Shown here one piece after another: positions 1 to 8,714 of a stretch of 32,959 bases of DNA. Below the pieces are notes generated by a model that was not told the origin of the DNA, did no database searches, and saw only the letters and a list, made by a program, of their open reading frames with translations. Positions within the stretch are counted from its first letter, which is position 1. The number at the start of each line of letters is the position of its first letter. The translations under genes and the position numbers were made by a program. Source of the DNA: Bacteroidota bacterium (lineage in GTDB: Bacteria; Bacteroidota; Bacteroidia; Bacteroidales; JAGONC01); the NCBI GenBank assembly GCA_026391695.1, contig JAPLDP010000058.1:1-32959 (forward strand), in the 5' to 3' direction.

Positions 1-1
1 C

Positions 2-73
2 AAAGTCCTCACCCGCATCCCGGATCAATCCATCCAACGCCTGGAGGAACTGCTTCCGCATAATCTGAAATAA
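2..73 (+). CDS. IS66-family transposase, C-terminal fragment (runs in from left edge)
   Basis: The frame is open from the first bases to a TAA at 71-73 and encodes 23 residues beginning KVLTRIPDQSIQ and ending LEELLPHNLK. From memory of the family, this resembles the extreme C-terminus of IS66-type DDE transposases of Bacteroidota (a 'VLTRIP...I..LEELLPH' ending, in the small IS66 C-terminal domain). The body of the gene, including the catalytic DDE core, lies outside the window, so it cannot be judged whether the element is intact. The identification rests on a short peptide, but the peptide is distinctive. Alternative: a decayed IS remnant. Confidence 0.7.
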   Translation, partial: KVLTRIPDQSIQRLEELLPHNLK

Positions 74-122
74 AATCGCCCGGAAATAAAACTAATTTTG
101 CATTACCGGTCAATATGCATCA

Positions 123-136
123 GGCCGAAGGCTTAC
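123..136 (-). repeat. Candidate right terminal inverted repeat of the IS66 element
   Basis: Read on the minus strand from 136, the sequence is GTAAGCCTTCGGCC. IS66-family elements typically have ends that start GTAAGC, and this one lies 50 bp beyond the transposase stop, where the right end is expected. If it is correct, 137-144 (TTTTAATC) would be one copy of the 8-bp target duplication. The left end is outside the window, so the match cannot be confirmed here. Confidence 0.4.
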
Positions 137-152
137 TTTTAATCAGAATATT

Positions 153-818
153 ATGCAGTTTTATAATGTGATCAGCCATCGCAATTTAAGTTTTCACTTA
201 ATATGCTATATTCATAATTGGTTAATAGTGAAAATGAATAGTATATTACAAAATATTACCGAATGGCTCACTGACTTTTTCCTGAATCAAGCCATTGATA
301 TAAAAGATCATGACAGAAATAAATTTTCCAAACACGAAATTTATTATTCTGAACAAGTAATTATTTGGAATATAAATAATTACTGTATATCAAATGAAGT
401 TATTATTAAGGAAGATTATAAAAATAGATATTCTCGGATAGAAAATTATATACAAAGAAAATTTCAATGGCTCAAGGAAAGAGTCGTATTGTACTTTGAA
501 TTGGATTCCATTCTGATTGATTCCGATGATCAGTATATAATTCTACAAGTTCCGACAAATAGTTCTATTCACAACTTGCTCATAGAAAAGAAATTCCAGA
601 CACTTTTTAATCTTGAAATTGTGAGCAAAGCAAATTCATTAAATAAATTGAAAAGTAAAAAATTGGGTAGGAGCCTAGTTAAATTTTTTCATATATGCTA
701 TAGGGACTCCTGCCGCACATGGTCTTCTTTGCTACAAAATACTTCATCTATAGTGATGACTTTGCAAGTGTATATTAAATTATGTCAGAAAAAATTCCCC
801 ACACAATTAACGTTTTGA
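153..818 (+). CDS. Hypothetical protein, AT-rich orphan ORF next to an IS end
   Basis: An open frame of 221 codons. A second ATG at 234 (MNSILQNITEWL) would give a 194-aa product. Residues ~28-170 look protein-like (mixed charged and hydrophobic, no membrane segment). The last ~50 residues, rich in Cys, Arg and Ser with codons unlike the upstream part, look like out-of-frame read-through, so the gene may be frameshifted or truncated near 665-700. I recognise no family. There is no Shine-Dalgarno, which is normal for this genome. It starts 16 bp after the probable IS66 end, so it may be cargo, a broken target gene or chance. It could be non-coding. Confidence 0.35.
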   Translation: MQFYNVISHRNLSFHLICYIHNWLIVKMNSILQNITEWLTDFFLNQAIDIKDHDRNKFSKHEIYYSEQVIIWNINNYCISNEVIIKEDYKNRYSRIENYIQRKFQWLKERVVLYFELDSILIDSDDQYIILQVPTNSSIHNLLIEKKFQTLFNLEIVSKANSLNKLKSKKLGRSLVKFFHICYRDSCRTWSSLLQNTSSIVMTLQVYIKLCQKKFPTQLTF

Positions 819-933
819 AAGTCATTTCTATATAAACTTTCAGGACGTTATAACAGATCGTGTAATATGTGCCATAAATTTAGGCTGGTTCCAGACCATT
901 GATTCATATCGCTTTGTTTGAGTACTTTCTCAG

Positions 934-1692
934 CTAAAGAGCGAAGGGAATTATGGCTTTTCGTTCGTTAGGATAGTTAACAAACTGTTCTTTATACCAT
1001 TGATGATGATCTAAGGCTCTTGGAATGAGATTTACACATGTCCATAAAAAAAATGATAAAGTTGGCATACACCATGTCATTACAGCAAATCCCAACCACT
1101 CTGTTATCTCACCGAAAAAGTTAGGACAGGAAATATACTTAAAGAGTCCACCATATGGAATATAATAATCTGTAGAACCTTTGGTCCGGAGGCTTAATAA
1201 TCGCTGATCAGAGTCCTGATTTATTGCGACTCCTGTGAGGAATAATAAAACACCAATAATAAATCGTGGATCATAAAGCCAATTGATTGCATAGGATTTA
1301 GCAAGATAGCCAAACCAATACCCATTAATAAATCCATTCATTAAATTAAAAAAGATCGCAAAAAACATAATAGCTAATGGCATTCGCTTCCCTTTGGTCT
1401 TTGTTCTGAATGGGTAAATGAAAACACGGTGGAAATAATGAAGAAACCAGAATGTCCAGAAAATCCATATCACTATATTTTCCTGGGCTCTGGACGAAAT
1501 AACCAGGTAAGTGAACGCAGCAAATGCAGGAAACTCCATAACAATCCAACCAGCACGGTTGTCAATGGTCGGACCCCATTTTTTTGTGATATGGCGACCA
1601 TACGGGGCAGTAACTTTTAAAAGTAAAGGGAATATAATTATTGCCAAAATTATCCAGGAATAAACAATGTAATCAAAGGTCGTTCTTGTCAT
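934..1692 (-). CDS. Steroid 5-alpha-reductase-like membrane protein (DUF1295/SRD5A superfamily)
   Basis: A 252-aa polytopic membrane protein with about six hydrophobic segments (roughly residues 8-26, 50-67, 75-92, 105-125, 138-158, 200-222). Near residues 178-202 it carries the family's C-terminal signature, YIPYGGLFKYISCPNFFGE followed by ITEWLGFA. In this family the segment helps bind NADPH and the enone substrate. Family members reduce a C=C double bond conjugated to a ketone or carbonyl, as in 3-oxo-delta4-steroids, polyprenols or enoyl-CoA. It lies 44 bp downstream of, and on the same strand as, an SDR oxidoreductase gene, which suggests a shared pathway and transcript. The true substrate cannot be read from the sequence. 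The family call is secure; 'steroid' is only the family name. Confidence 0.85.
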   Translation of the reverse strand: MTRTTFDYIVYSWIILAIIIFPLLLKVTAPYGRHITKKWGPTIDNRAGWIVMEFPAFAAFTYLVISSRAQENIVIWIFWTFWFLHYFHRVFIYPFRTKTKGKRMPLAIMFFAIFFNLMNGFINGYWFGYLAKSYAINWLYDPRFIIGVLLFLTGVAINQDSDQRLLSLRTKGSTDYYIPYGGLFKYISCPNFFGEITEWLGFAVMTWCMPTLSFFLWTCVNLIPRALDHHQWYKEQFVNYPNERKAIIPFAL

Positions 1693-1736
1693 AAAATAAT
1701 CTGATGTTGATTTTCTGGATTGTTGTTGTTACAATT

Positions 1737-2714
1737 CTAAATAGCAGCATACACATTGAACCATTCAATTGTATCCGAGATTGTTTCTTCAATTGGGCGT
1801 GGAGTATAATCCAGCTCATTGTTAGCTTTGGTACCTTGAATATATAAATTACATTCACGAAGGATATCTATCGATTCACATGTGTAAAGAGGAGGTTCGT
1901 TTCGGAGCTTTGCAAAGATTTCAATAAAAGGTACAAAAATTTTAGCAATTGTACCAGGACAGATAAATTCTGGTACTTTTTTGCCCGTAATATCTTTTAT
2001 CGTTAAGGCTATTTCTTTCAACGTCATATATTTTCCAGGCAATATGTATTTTTCACCCCGGCGACCTTTTATGGCTGCTGATATGGCACCTTTTACGACA
2101 TCTCTGACGTCCACCCAGTTGTATCCCCCTTGCACTAGCATGGGTAATTTATTTGCGGCCATTTTCTTGAAAGCTAGACCAAGGTAAGACGGTTTGAAAT
2201 CATATGGGCCAATAACGGCAGTTGGATTAATTATAACTGCGTCAAAACCAAGTGACACTGCATTAAGGACAACTTTTTCACTTTCTGCTTTTGACCAGTC
2301 ATAAATAAAACGTGATGAACCAACAGTTGGCCAGGTTTCATCAAGAGGTTTATCCACTGGATTATTTCGGAATGCATGAATAGAACTAAAATGCACCATA
2401 CGCTTTACACCCATCTCAATACAACATTGAATGATGTTTTTAGTACCATTAACATTTGTATTAAAAACATCCGCTTTACTGAAACCTCCAATCGAAATTT
2501 TTGCTGCAAGGTGAAAAACAATATCGACATCACGGCATAACTCCTTGAGAGATTCAATATCCAACATATCACCTTTAATCTTCTGGACGTCCAGTCCCTC
2601 AATACCTTTGGTATCATGATAAATTAAAACCCGAACATGATGACCTCTTTCTAACAGGTCCCTGCAAAGACAGGAGCCAACATGCCCACTTGCTCCAGTA
2701 ACAGCTATATTCAT
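1737..2714 (-). CDS. Extended SDR oxidoreductase / NAD-dependent epimerase (3-beta-HSD-like)
   Basis: A 325-aa extended short-chain dehydrogenase/reductase. It has the nucleotide-binding glycine motif TGASGHVG at residues 6-13, an acidic HLAAK region around 68-72, a serine cluster HFSS at 108-111, and the catalytic pair Y138 and K142 in YDWSK. Length and layout match sugar epimerases, dihydroflavonol reductases and 3-beta-hydroxysteroid dehydrogenases. The substrate half (about 160-325) does not allow a choice among these. It is the first gene of a probable two-gene unit with the 5-alpha-reductase-like gene 44 bp downstream, a pairing that favours an alcohol/ketone step on an isoprenoid or sterol-like lipid. 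No clear promoter box or Shine-Dalgarno precedes the ATG at 2714. Confidence 0.85.
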   Translation of the reverse strand: MNIAVTGASGHVGSCLCRDLLERGHHVRVLIYHDTKGIEGLDVQKIKGDMLDIESLKELCRDVDIVFHLAAKISIGGFSKADVFNTNVNGTKNIIQCCIEMGVKRMVHFSSIHAFRNNPVDKPLDETWPTVGSSRFIYDWSKAESEKVVLNAVSLGFDAVIINPTAVIGPYDFKPSYLGLAFKKMAANKLPMLVQGGYNWVDVRDVVKGAISAAIKGRRGEKYILPGKYMTLKEIALTIKDITGKKVPEFICPGTIAKIFVPFIEIFAKLRNEPPLYTCESIDILRECNLYIQGTKANNELDYTPRPIEETISDTIEWFNVYAAI

Positions 2715-2780
2715 TTGTAGAATTTTATAAGTCGGGCAATATACAAAAAGCTATTAAATAATAAACAATTATTTAAATTT

Positions 2781-2803
2781 GCTATCCCGACTTTCGGAAT
2801 AGC
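2781..2803. repeat. Short hairpin, GCTATCCCGA / TCGGAATAGC
   Basis: Two 10-bp arms with one mismatch are separated by a 3-nt loop, in the spacer between the SDR gene and msrA. The TCCCGAC...GTCGG-type core is also found in the elements at 24524-24604 and 29892-30052, so it may be a degenerate member of the same dispersed family. It lies 28 bp upstream of the msrA ATG. Confidence 0.55.
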
Positions 2804-2831
2804 AGAGCCTGATATTCATATACAAACTAAA

Positions 2832-3392
2832 ATGAAAAAAGTCATGTCATCTGACATCAATGAATATGACACAGCTACTTTTGGAGCAGGATGTTTCTGG
2901 TGTGTTGAAGCTATTTATCAGGATTTGAAAGGGGTGGAGAAGGTCATTTCAGGATATTCCGGAGGAACTGTCATCAGTCTTACATACCAGCAAGTTTACT
3001 CCGGACTCACTGGTCATGCAGAGGTTTGCCAGATTATCTACAATCCTGATATCATTTCATATAAGGATCTTCTCGAAGTTTTCTGGCAGATTCATGATCC
3101 TACTTCTTTAAATAAACAGGGAGATGATGTTGGAACCCAATACAGGTCAGTAATATTCTATCATAATGAAAACCAGAAAAAACAGGCTGAAAAGTATAAG
3201 AAAGACTTGAATGCCTCAGGCGCCTTTGAAAAAATCATTGTAACGGAAATTTCACCCTTTAAAACTTTTTATAAAGCTGAGAATTATCACCAGGATTATT
3301 ACAATACGAATCCTAACCAACCCTATTGCCACATAGTTATAGGATCAAAGATTGAAAAATTCAAAAAGGCCTTTAAAAATAAGATCAAATAG
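2832..3392 (+). CDS. msrA: Peptide methionine-(S)-S-oxide reductase MsrA
   Basis: A 186-aa protein that repairs oxidised proteins by reducing methionine-S-sulfoxide, with electrons usually supplied by thioredoxin. The active-site motif GCFWC is at residues 20-24, with catalytic Cys21 and a second Cys24. The following stretch has the family's GY(S)GG and the later GHAEV and D(V)GTQYRS motifs, and a further Cys near the C-terminus (PYCHIV) is a candidate resolving cysteine. There is no signal peptide, so it is probably cytoplasmic. The length is normal for the single-domain form with no fused MsrB. It is convergent with the threonine aldolase gene, with only 12 bp between the stops. ATG 2832 is the natural start; a second in-frame ATG four codons on is possible. 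Confidence 0.95.
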   Translation: MKKVMSSDINEYDTATFGAGCFWCVEAIYQDLKGVEKVISGYSGGTVISLTYQQVYSGLTGHAEVCQIIYNPDIISYKDLLEVFWQIHDPTSLNKQGDDVGTQYRSVIFYHNENQKKQAEKYKKDLNASGAFEKIIVTEISPFKTFYKAENYHQDYYNTNPNQPYCHIVIGSKIEKFKKAFKNKIK

Positions 3393-3404
3393 TTCGTCAC
3401 ACCT

Positions 3405-4433
3405 CTAAATTATATTCCTCAAAATACGCTTGGTTCTGTCGAGCATATCATCATTAAAATCGAGATGTGTAACCATCCGGATAAGCTGTGGTCCAAATCC
3501 AACAACGAGGATGCCTTTTTCTTTTAATTTGGTTATTAAATCCAAATCCCTTATTTTCTTGTTCACTTTAAAAATAATAATATTTGTTTCGACAGGCATG
3601 ACATCCTCCACAAAGGGGAGATTAGAGATTGTTTCCCCTAATTGCCTGGCTCTCAGATGATCTTCCCTAAGTCGTTGAATATTATTTTCGAGAGCATAAA
3701 TACCTGCTGCAGCCAAGTAGCCAGCTTGCCGCATACCACCGCCCAACACTTTTCTGATGCGACGTGCTTGAAATTGTTCGGTTTTATTACATAAAAGTAT
3801 CGATCCAATTGGAGCTCCTAAACCTTTTGAAAAACAAATAGATATGGAATCAAAAAGTTGACCATACATAATGGGATTTTCCTGTGTTTCTACTAAAGCA
3901 TTAAATAACCTTGCACCATCCAAGTGGAAACGCAATTCATTCTTTTTACAGACTTCACTTATTTTTTTAAGTTCCTTAAAATCATATATGCTTCCGCCTC
4001 CTTTGTTACTCGTATTTTCAGCAACAACAAGACGGGTTCTTGGACGATGCACATCAACGGGATTGATATTTGCAAGAATCTGATCGGCGAAAATTCTGCC
4101 GCGATCGCCAAAAATAAGACGCATTGAACAGCCTGAATTAAAACCAATACCACCACCTTCAAAATTATAAACATGGGAGCCTGCTTCACAAATGATTTCA
4201 TCACCTGGCTGAGTGTGAACTTTCACGGCAATCTGGTTGGTCATAGTTCCGGAAGGGCAGAAGATCGCAGATTCCTTCCCAAATAGTTTTGCAACCTTTT
4301 CTTCCAGTTCATTTACAGTTGGATCATCACCGAAAACATCGTCACCAACTTTTGCAGTAAACATTGCGTCAAGCATTGCTTTTGTCGGACGTGTAACTGT
4401 ATCACTGCGAAGATCAATTTCCATATAGCTCAT
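3405..4433 (-). CDS. ltaE: Low-specificity L-threonine aldolase
   Basis: A 342-aa fold-type I PLP enzyme that cleaves L-threonine or allo-threonine to glycine and acetaldehyde. The N-terminus [14 protein letters not shown] is the family hallmark. Asp172 in HLDGAR should contact the PLP pyridine nitrogen, and Lys203 in [11 protein letters not shown] is the Schiff-base lysine. Length and motifs match the beta-eliminating lyase / threonine aldolase family along the whole sequence. The start could be ATG 4433 or the in-frame ATG at 4424, which would begin directly with MEIDLRSD. A -7 promoter box sits just upstream (4448-4455). Probably monocistronic; its stop faces the msrA stop. Confidence 0.92.
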   Translation of the reverse strand: MSYMEIDLRSDTVTRPTKAMLDAMFTAKVGDDVFGDDPTVNELEEKVAKLFGKESAIFCPSGTMTNQIAVKVHTQPGDEIICEAGSHVYNFEGGGIGFNSGCSMRLIFGDRGRIFADQILANINPVDVHRPRTRLVVAENTSNKGGGSIYDFKELKKISEVCKKNELRFHLDGARLFNALVETQENPIMYGQLFDSISICFSKGLGAPIGSILLCNKTEQFQARRIRKVLGGGMRQAGYLAAAGIYALENNIQRLREDHLRARQLGETISNLPFVEDVMPVETNIIIFKVNKKIRDLDLITKLKEKGILVVGFGPQLIRMVTHLDFNDDMLDRTKRILRNII

Positions 4434-4447
4434 TTTCGAATTTTAAG

Positions 4448-4455
4448 CAAATATA
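4448..4455 (-). promoter_or_regulatory. Bacteroidota-type -7 element upstream of ltaE
   Basis: On the minus strand the sequence is TATATTTG, an exact match to the phylum's TAnnTTTG -7 consensus. It lies 14 nt upstream of ATG 4433 and 23 nt upstream of ATG 4424. The very short leader left for the first ATG slightly favours the second start. No clear TTTG -33 box is seen. Confidence 0.5.
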
Positions 4456-4521
4456 ACAATTTAACTTACACCAGTTTACTAAACTATTTGTCTCATAATT
4501 AATATTATGTTAAGTAATAAC

Positions 4522-4557
4522 AAAAAATAATAAGGAAGATTTTATAAATCATCTTCC
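4522..4557 (-). terminator. Intrinsic terminator downstream of the TPR gene
   Basis: Read on the minus strand, a perfect 7-bp stem GGAAGAT/ATCTTCC with a 10-nt loop is followed by TTATTATTTTTTG. It lies about 30 bp after the stop of the TPR gene and before the ltaE promoter, the expected position for termination of the leftward transcript. Confidence 0.6.
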
Positions 4558-4587
4558 CTATTGCTCTTAAGACGAAGCGGATCATGA

Positions 4588-5766
4588 TTATTTTAGCTGA
4601 TCGATTCGTGCCTTTATTTCAGTGGCCTTTTCCAACATCCCTAAGCGCGCGTAAATTTCCCGTAAAGAATTCAGTGCATTTATATCGTCAGGATGCAGAT
4701 TAATAGCTATTTCAAGATAAGGAATAGCTTTCTTCAACATTCCATCAGCCTTAGCTTTTAAGGTATCGTAGCGTTTATCAATGAATGGTAGTGAATTGGC
4801 ATATTGAATGATTTCTGAAGCTTTATTAACGTACAATGCTCCAAGGTTATAATTAGCATCATAATATACCGAATCTAATCCGATTGCAGTTATATACGAT
4901 TTTTCAGCTTCAAGGAATGCATCATTCCTAACCTCTTCAGTTTTGGTAGTGTCATCCACAATGATGTTATACTGAGCTCCTACGGCAAAGTAAATAGTCG
5001 GATTATTCTTCTCCTTTTGTAATGCCACTTTTAGATTTGCAAGAGCTTTTTCAGAATTTCCCATACTTAGATACAAGTTAGTTTCTGTAATGATGATATT
5101 GAAATCATCTGGGTATCTTTCTCTACCTAATTTGATGATTGTCAAAGCTTTTTCATTATTACCCTCTCCTCTAAATACATTTGTTAAGGAAACATAGATA
5201 AGTGGTTGATTAAAATTAAGTCCTATCAGGGTACCATAAAGTTCTTCGGCCCCTTTATTATCTTTACCGTATTCAGCGCATATAGCAGCATTGTATGTCG
5301 CCAGAGAATCGAAGCCTCCGAAGCTTTCATTTATCTCCTTTGATGTCAGAAAAGCATTCTTGGACTGAATAAATTCATCCTTATTGAAATAACTTACAGC
5401 CTTGTTATAAAACTGTTCTGCAACAATAAGCATATTGATTTGCAACTCATTTTTAAACTCCTCTTTAGTATCCAGAGTTTTGGTTTTCTTATAGGCATCA
5501 TAGGCAATATCGAGAGCATTATCTGAGAGTTTCTTATACTCCTCATTTGGTGACATATATATATTAAGATATACATTACCAAGGTAAAACCATGTTTTTG
5601 CTTTATTACTTGTTGATTCATTCACAGATGCCGCATCAATAGCGGTCTTGGCTTTGTCAAGTTTACCATTTTTTAAATAATTATAAGCACTTTGTACTTT
5701 CGGACTTTGTCCAAAAACCATTGTCATATAAAATGCCATGACAATCAGGCATACGATTTTTTTCAT
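4588..5766 (-). CDS. Secreted tetratricopeptide-repeat protein
   Basis: I chose the ATG at 5766 (392 aa), because it places a clean signal peptide (MKKIVCLIVMAFYMTMVFGQ, cleavage near residue 20) at the N-terminus; a longer frame to 5805 would bury it. The mature protein is almost wholly helical TPR-like repeats, the clearest being the last one, with 'YLEIAINLHPDDINALNSL'. It is therefore probably a periplasmic or surface-attached scaffold with no enzymatic motif. It sits directly downstream of gyrA on the same strand, and a TPR protein next to gyrA is common in Bacteroidota. It appears to have its own promoter at 5803-5810. The specific role is unknown. Confidence 0.85.
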   Translation of the reverse strand: MKKIVCLIVMAFYMTMVFGQSPKVQSAYNYLKNGKLDKAKTAIDAASVNESTSNKAKTWFYLGNVYLNIYMSPNEEYKKLSDNALDIAYDAYKKTKTLDTKEEFKNELQINMLIVAEQFYNKAVSYFNKDEFIQSKNAFLTSKEINESFGGFDSLATYNAAICAEYGKDNKGAEELYGTLIGLNFNQPLIYVSLTNVFRGEGNNEKALTIIKLGRERYPDDFNIIITETNLYLSMGNSEKALANLKVALQKEKNNPTIYFAVGAQYNIIVDDTTKTEEVRNDAFLEAEKSYITAIGLDSVYYDANYNLGALYVNKASEIIQYANSLPFIDKRYDTLKAKADGMLKKAIPYLEIAINLHPDDINALNSLREIYARLGMLEKATEIKARIDQLK

Positions 5767-5802
5767 ATTTATAAATTTAAGATCACTTCGAATATGGAGT
5801 GG

Positions 5803-5810
5803 CAAATATA
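5803..5810 (-). promoter_or_regulatory. Bacteroidota-type -7 element upstream of the TPR gene
   Basis: The minus-strand sequence is TATATTTG, an exact TAnnTTTG match. A TTTCG on the same strand about 20 nt upstream (around 5831-5835) could serve as the -33 box. It lies 37 nt upstream of the ATG at 5766, in the short gap after the gyrA stop. This supports the shorter start for the TPR gene and independent transcription from gyrA. Confidence 0.55.
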
Positions 5811-5825
5811 AAAATTACCGGAGAA

Positions 5826-8384
5826 TTAAACGAAATCCATGCCATTTTTCTCTTTTTCATCGCTAATTATGGCATCATCGCTGATTGGAGGGGCGTCATT
5901 TCCTGGCGACTCATCAGGCTCAATACCACCTTCTTTTTTATTTTCTTCAACATCGACCTTTGTAATGGCTGCGATGGCATCGCCGTAACGTAAGCCAATG
6001 AGTTTTACGCCTTGTGTAGCTCTGCCAATGACAGGGATGCTTGATACAGCCAGGCGAATAATAAGACCAGATTTGTTGATGATCATCAGGTCATCAGAAT
6101 TCTGTACATTATTGATTGCGATAAGGTTGCCCGTTTTTTGGGTAATATTAATGGTTTTCACGCCTTTTCCTCCCCTGTTTGTAACACGATAGTCTTCAAG
6201 TTTAGACCTTTTCCCGTAACCATTTTCTGAAACCACCAGAATCTCATATGTGTCATTTTCAAGACATATCATGCCTACAACTTCATCTTCACGACCAGAA
6301 GGCTTAATACCCCTTACACCAGAGGCATTCCTACCCATGGGTCTGACCTTGGATTCATTGAAACGAATAGCTCTTCCCGACCGTAATGCCATGATCACTT
6401 CATTGCTTCCATTGGTCAGCCGTGCTTCGATCAGTTGATCGTTTTCTTTTATTTTAATGGCATTTATTCCATTTTGCCTTGGCCTTGAATAGGCTCTCAG
6501 GGATGTTTTTTTAATAGTTCCATGCTTTGTGGCCAGTATAATGAAATTATTATTGATGTAATCGTCGTCTTTTAGATCCCTGACATTAATATATGCCCTT
6601 ACTTTATCATCCGGCTGGATACTTATCAGATTTTGAATAGCTCTGCCTTTGGACGATTTTGTTCCTTCTGGGATTTCAAATACACGCAACCAATAGCAAC
6701 GGCCATTTTCAGTAAAGAAGAGCAAATAATTATGTGCAGAAGCTATGAATAAATGCTCAATAAGGTCTTCCTCACGAATCTCTGTTCCTTTGGCTCCCCT
6801 TCCACCACGGTGCTGGACCTTGTATTCTCGCAGAAGTGTCCTTTTAATATAGCCCATATGAGAAATGGTGATCACATAATCTTCATTTTCGATGATATCC
6901 TCAATTCTCAGATCCCGACCAGAATAAATAATATCCGTACGGGTATCATCACCATATTTTTCTTTTATCTCAAGAAGTTCTTCTTTAATGATGGCCATTC
7001 TTAGATTTTCATCGGACAGCACATCTTTATGATGTTGTATGAGATTAATAAGTTCATCATATTCTTCTCTGATCTTTTCACGTTCTAAACCTGTAAGTCT
7101 CTGCAATCTCATATCCAGAATTGCTTTTGCCTGGATTTCAGAAAGGCTGAACTGTTCTATCAAGCCATTACGTGCTTCTTCAGGAGTTCGGGATGCGCGG
7201 ATAAGATTAATTACTTCGTCCAGATGATCCAGTGCAATAAGCAATCCTTCAAGTATATGCGCTCTTTTTTCAGCTTCCCTTAGTTCATACTCTGTCCTAA
7301 GCGTGACCACTTCATGCCTGTGATCAACAAAATACACAATAAGCTGTTTTAAATTCAATAATTTGGGCCGGCCATTGACTAAAGCAATATTATTGACATT
7401 GAAAGAAGTTTGCAAAGGGGTAAATTGATATAATTTATTAAGAACAACATCGCTTATAGCATCTCTTCTAAGTTCATATACAATTCTGAGCCCATTACGG
7501 TCCGATTCATCCCGGATGTCAGTTATCCCTTCAATTTTCTTTTCCCCGATCAAATCAGCTGTCCGTTTGATCATGTCCGATTTATTTAACTGGTATGGGA
7601 TAGATGTCACTATAATGTGTTCCCTACCATTCGGATCCTGCTCGATTTTAGCTTCTCCACGCATAATGATCTTGCCACGTCCTGTTTCATAGGCTTCCCT
7701 GACACCTTCATATCCATAAATAATTCCGGCAGTCGGAAAATCAGGCCCCTTGATATAATTCATCAGTTCTGGTATCGTAATTTCCCTATTCTCGATATAA
7801 GCAATAATGCCATCAACCACTTCTCGTAAATTATGCGGGGGCATATTGGTAGCCATCCCGACAGCTATTCCGGAAGCGCCATTTACAAGCAGATTTGGGA
7901 TTTTTGACGGAAGTACAGTAGGCTCGACTAAGGAATCATCGAAATTGGGTTTCATAATAACAGTATCCTTCTCGATATCATTCAGCATTTCTTCTGCTAT
8001 CTTCCGAAGTCGTGCTTCAGTGTATCTCATTGCAGCCGGGCTGTCACCGTCGATAGATCCAAAGTTACCCTGTCCGTCGATCAAAGGATATCGTAATGAC
8101 CAATCCTGTGCGAGCCTGACCATAGCATCATATACTGATGTATCTCCATGTGGATGGAATTTACCTAAGACCTCCCCTACTATTCTGGCAGATTTTTTAT
8201 AGGCACGGTTTGATAAAACACCCAGTTCAAGCATTCCAAAGAGAACTCTGCGATGAACTGGCTTCAAGCCATCACGTACATCTGGCAGTGCACGTGACAC
8301 AATGACAGACATTGCATAATCAATGTAAGCCGACTTCATCTGGTCTTCTATGTTAACCCTTAAAATCTTCTCACCTTCTATCAT
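5826..8384 (-). CDS. gyrA: DNA gyrase subunit A
   Basis: An 852-aa type IIA topoisomerase A subunit that, with GyrB, introduces negative supercoils. The N-terminal breakage-reunion domain has the [16 protein letters not shown] motif (31-46), the HPHGD motif (77-81) and the catalytic tyrosine Y121 in AMRYTEAR. The quinolone-determining stretch reads GDTSVYDA, so Thr82 stands where E. coli has Ser83 and Asp86 where it has Asp87. The C-terminal beta-pinwheel begins around residue 500 and contains a GyrA box, QHRGGRG, near residue 520, which marks it as gyrase rather than topoisomerase IV. The acidic, low-complexity tail (about 815-852) is typical. It is divergent from clpC. Confidence 0.97.
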   Translation of the reverse strand: MIEGEKILRVNIEDQMKSAYIDYAMSVIVSRALPDVRDGLKPVHRRVLFGMLELGVLSNRAYKKSARIVGEVLGKFHPHGDTSVYDAMVRLAQDWSLRYPLIDGQGNFGSIDGDSPAAMRYTEARLRKIAEEMLNDIEKDTVIMKPNFDDSLVEPTVLPSKIPNLLVNGASGIAVGMATNMPPHNLREVVDGIIAYIENREITIPELMNYIKGPDFPTAGIIYGYEGVREAYETGRGKIIMRGEAKIEQDPNGREHIIVTSIPYQLNKSDMIKRTADLIGEKKIEGITDIRDESDRNGLRIVYELRRDAISDVVLNKLYQFTPLQTSFNVNNIALVNGRPKLLNLKQLIVYFVDHRHEVVTLRTEYELREAEKRAHILEGLLIALDHLDEVINLIRASRTPEEARNGLIEQFSLSEIQAKAILDMRLQRLTGLEREKIREEYDELINLIQHHKDVLSDENLRMAIIKEELLEIKEKYGDDTRTDIIYSGRDLRIEDIIENEDYVITISHMGYIKRTLLREYKVQHRGGRGAKGTEIREEDLIEHLFIASAHNYLLFFTENGRCYWLRVFEIPEGTKSSKGRAIQNLISIQPDDKVRAYINVRDLKDDDYINNNFIILATKHGTIKKTSLRAYSRPRQNGINAIKIKENDQLIEARLTNGSNEVIMALRSGRAIRFNESKVRPMGRNASGVRGIKPSGREDEVVGMICLENDTYEILVVSENGYGKRSKLEDYRVTNRGGKGVKTINITQKTGNLIAINNVQNSDDLMIINKSGLIIRLAVSSIPVIGRATQGVKLIGLRYGDAIAAITKVDVEENKKEGGIEPDESPGNDAPPISDDAIISDEKEKNGMDFV

Positions 8385-8714
8385 CTTCTTTTCTTAATTC
8401 ACTCAATATTAATTAATTGTAATAATTTATAGCATTACGAATGTACAATTTTTTTTGCTACCTGAATTTTTTTTAAATGTCTTTTCTTACTAACACGAAT
8501 TTGTTGATAATTATTGTATTACTGACTAATTAGGCACTGTAACTTATTATCGGATGACAACGTATTGAGGATGAATTATCAAACAATATGACTGCTCATT
8601 TGTTTAATGTTTGTATTTTTGTTGGGAATAGATTTTGATAGGTTCCAATTAATCTGCCTGAAATTAAAAGCAGATAACTGGAAAAAATCAGTATTAAGAA
8701 TTTTTTATTATTGA
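8385..8714. other. Divergent intergenic region between gyrA and clpC
   Basis: 330 bp, AT-rich, with no credible ORF or RNA gene. On the minus strand 8438-8445 reads TACATTCG, one mismatch from the TAnnTTTG -7 element and 54 nt upstream of the gyrA ATG, so it may serve gyrA. On the plus strand an exact match lies at 8614-8621. I see no strong hairpin or operator-like palindrome, and no CtsR- or CIRCE-like repeat that would suggest heat-shock control of clpC. Confidence 0.6.
8614..8621 (+). promoter_or_regulatory. Candidate -7 element for clpC
   Basis: TATTTTTG matches TAnnTTTG exactly and lies 93 nt upstream of the clpC ATG. No properly spaced TTTG -33 box is visible (the nearest, at 8599-8602, is too close), so the call is weak. 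Confidence 0.35.

Noticed and set aside
7807-8202. 131-codon plus-strand ORF inside gyrA
   Set aside because: It is antisense to a highly conserved gyrA region and arises from the codon bias of the opposite strand; no motif or start signal.
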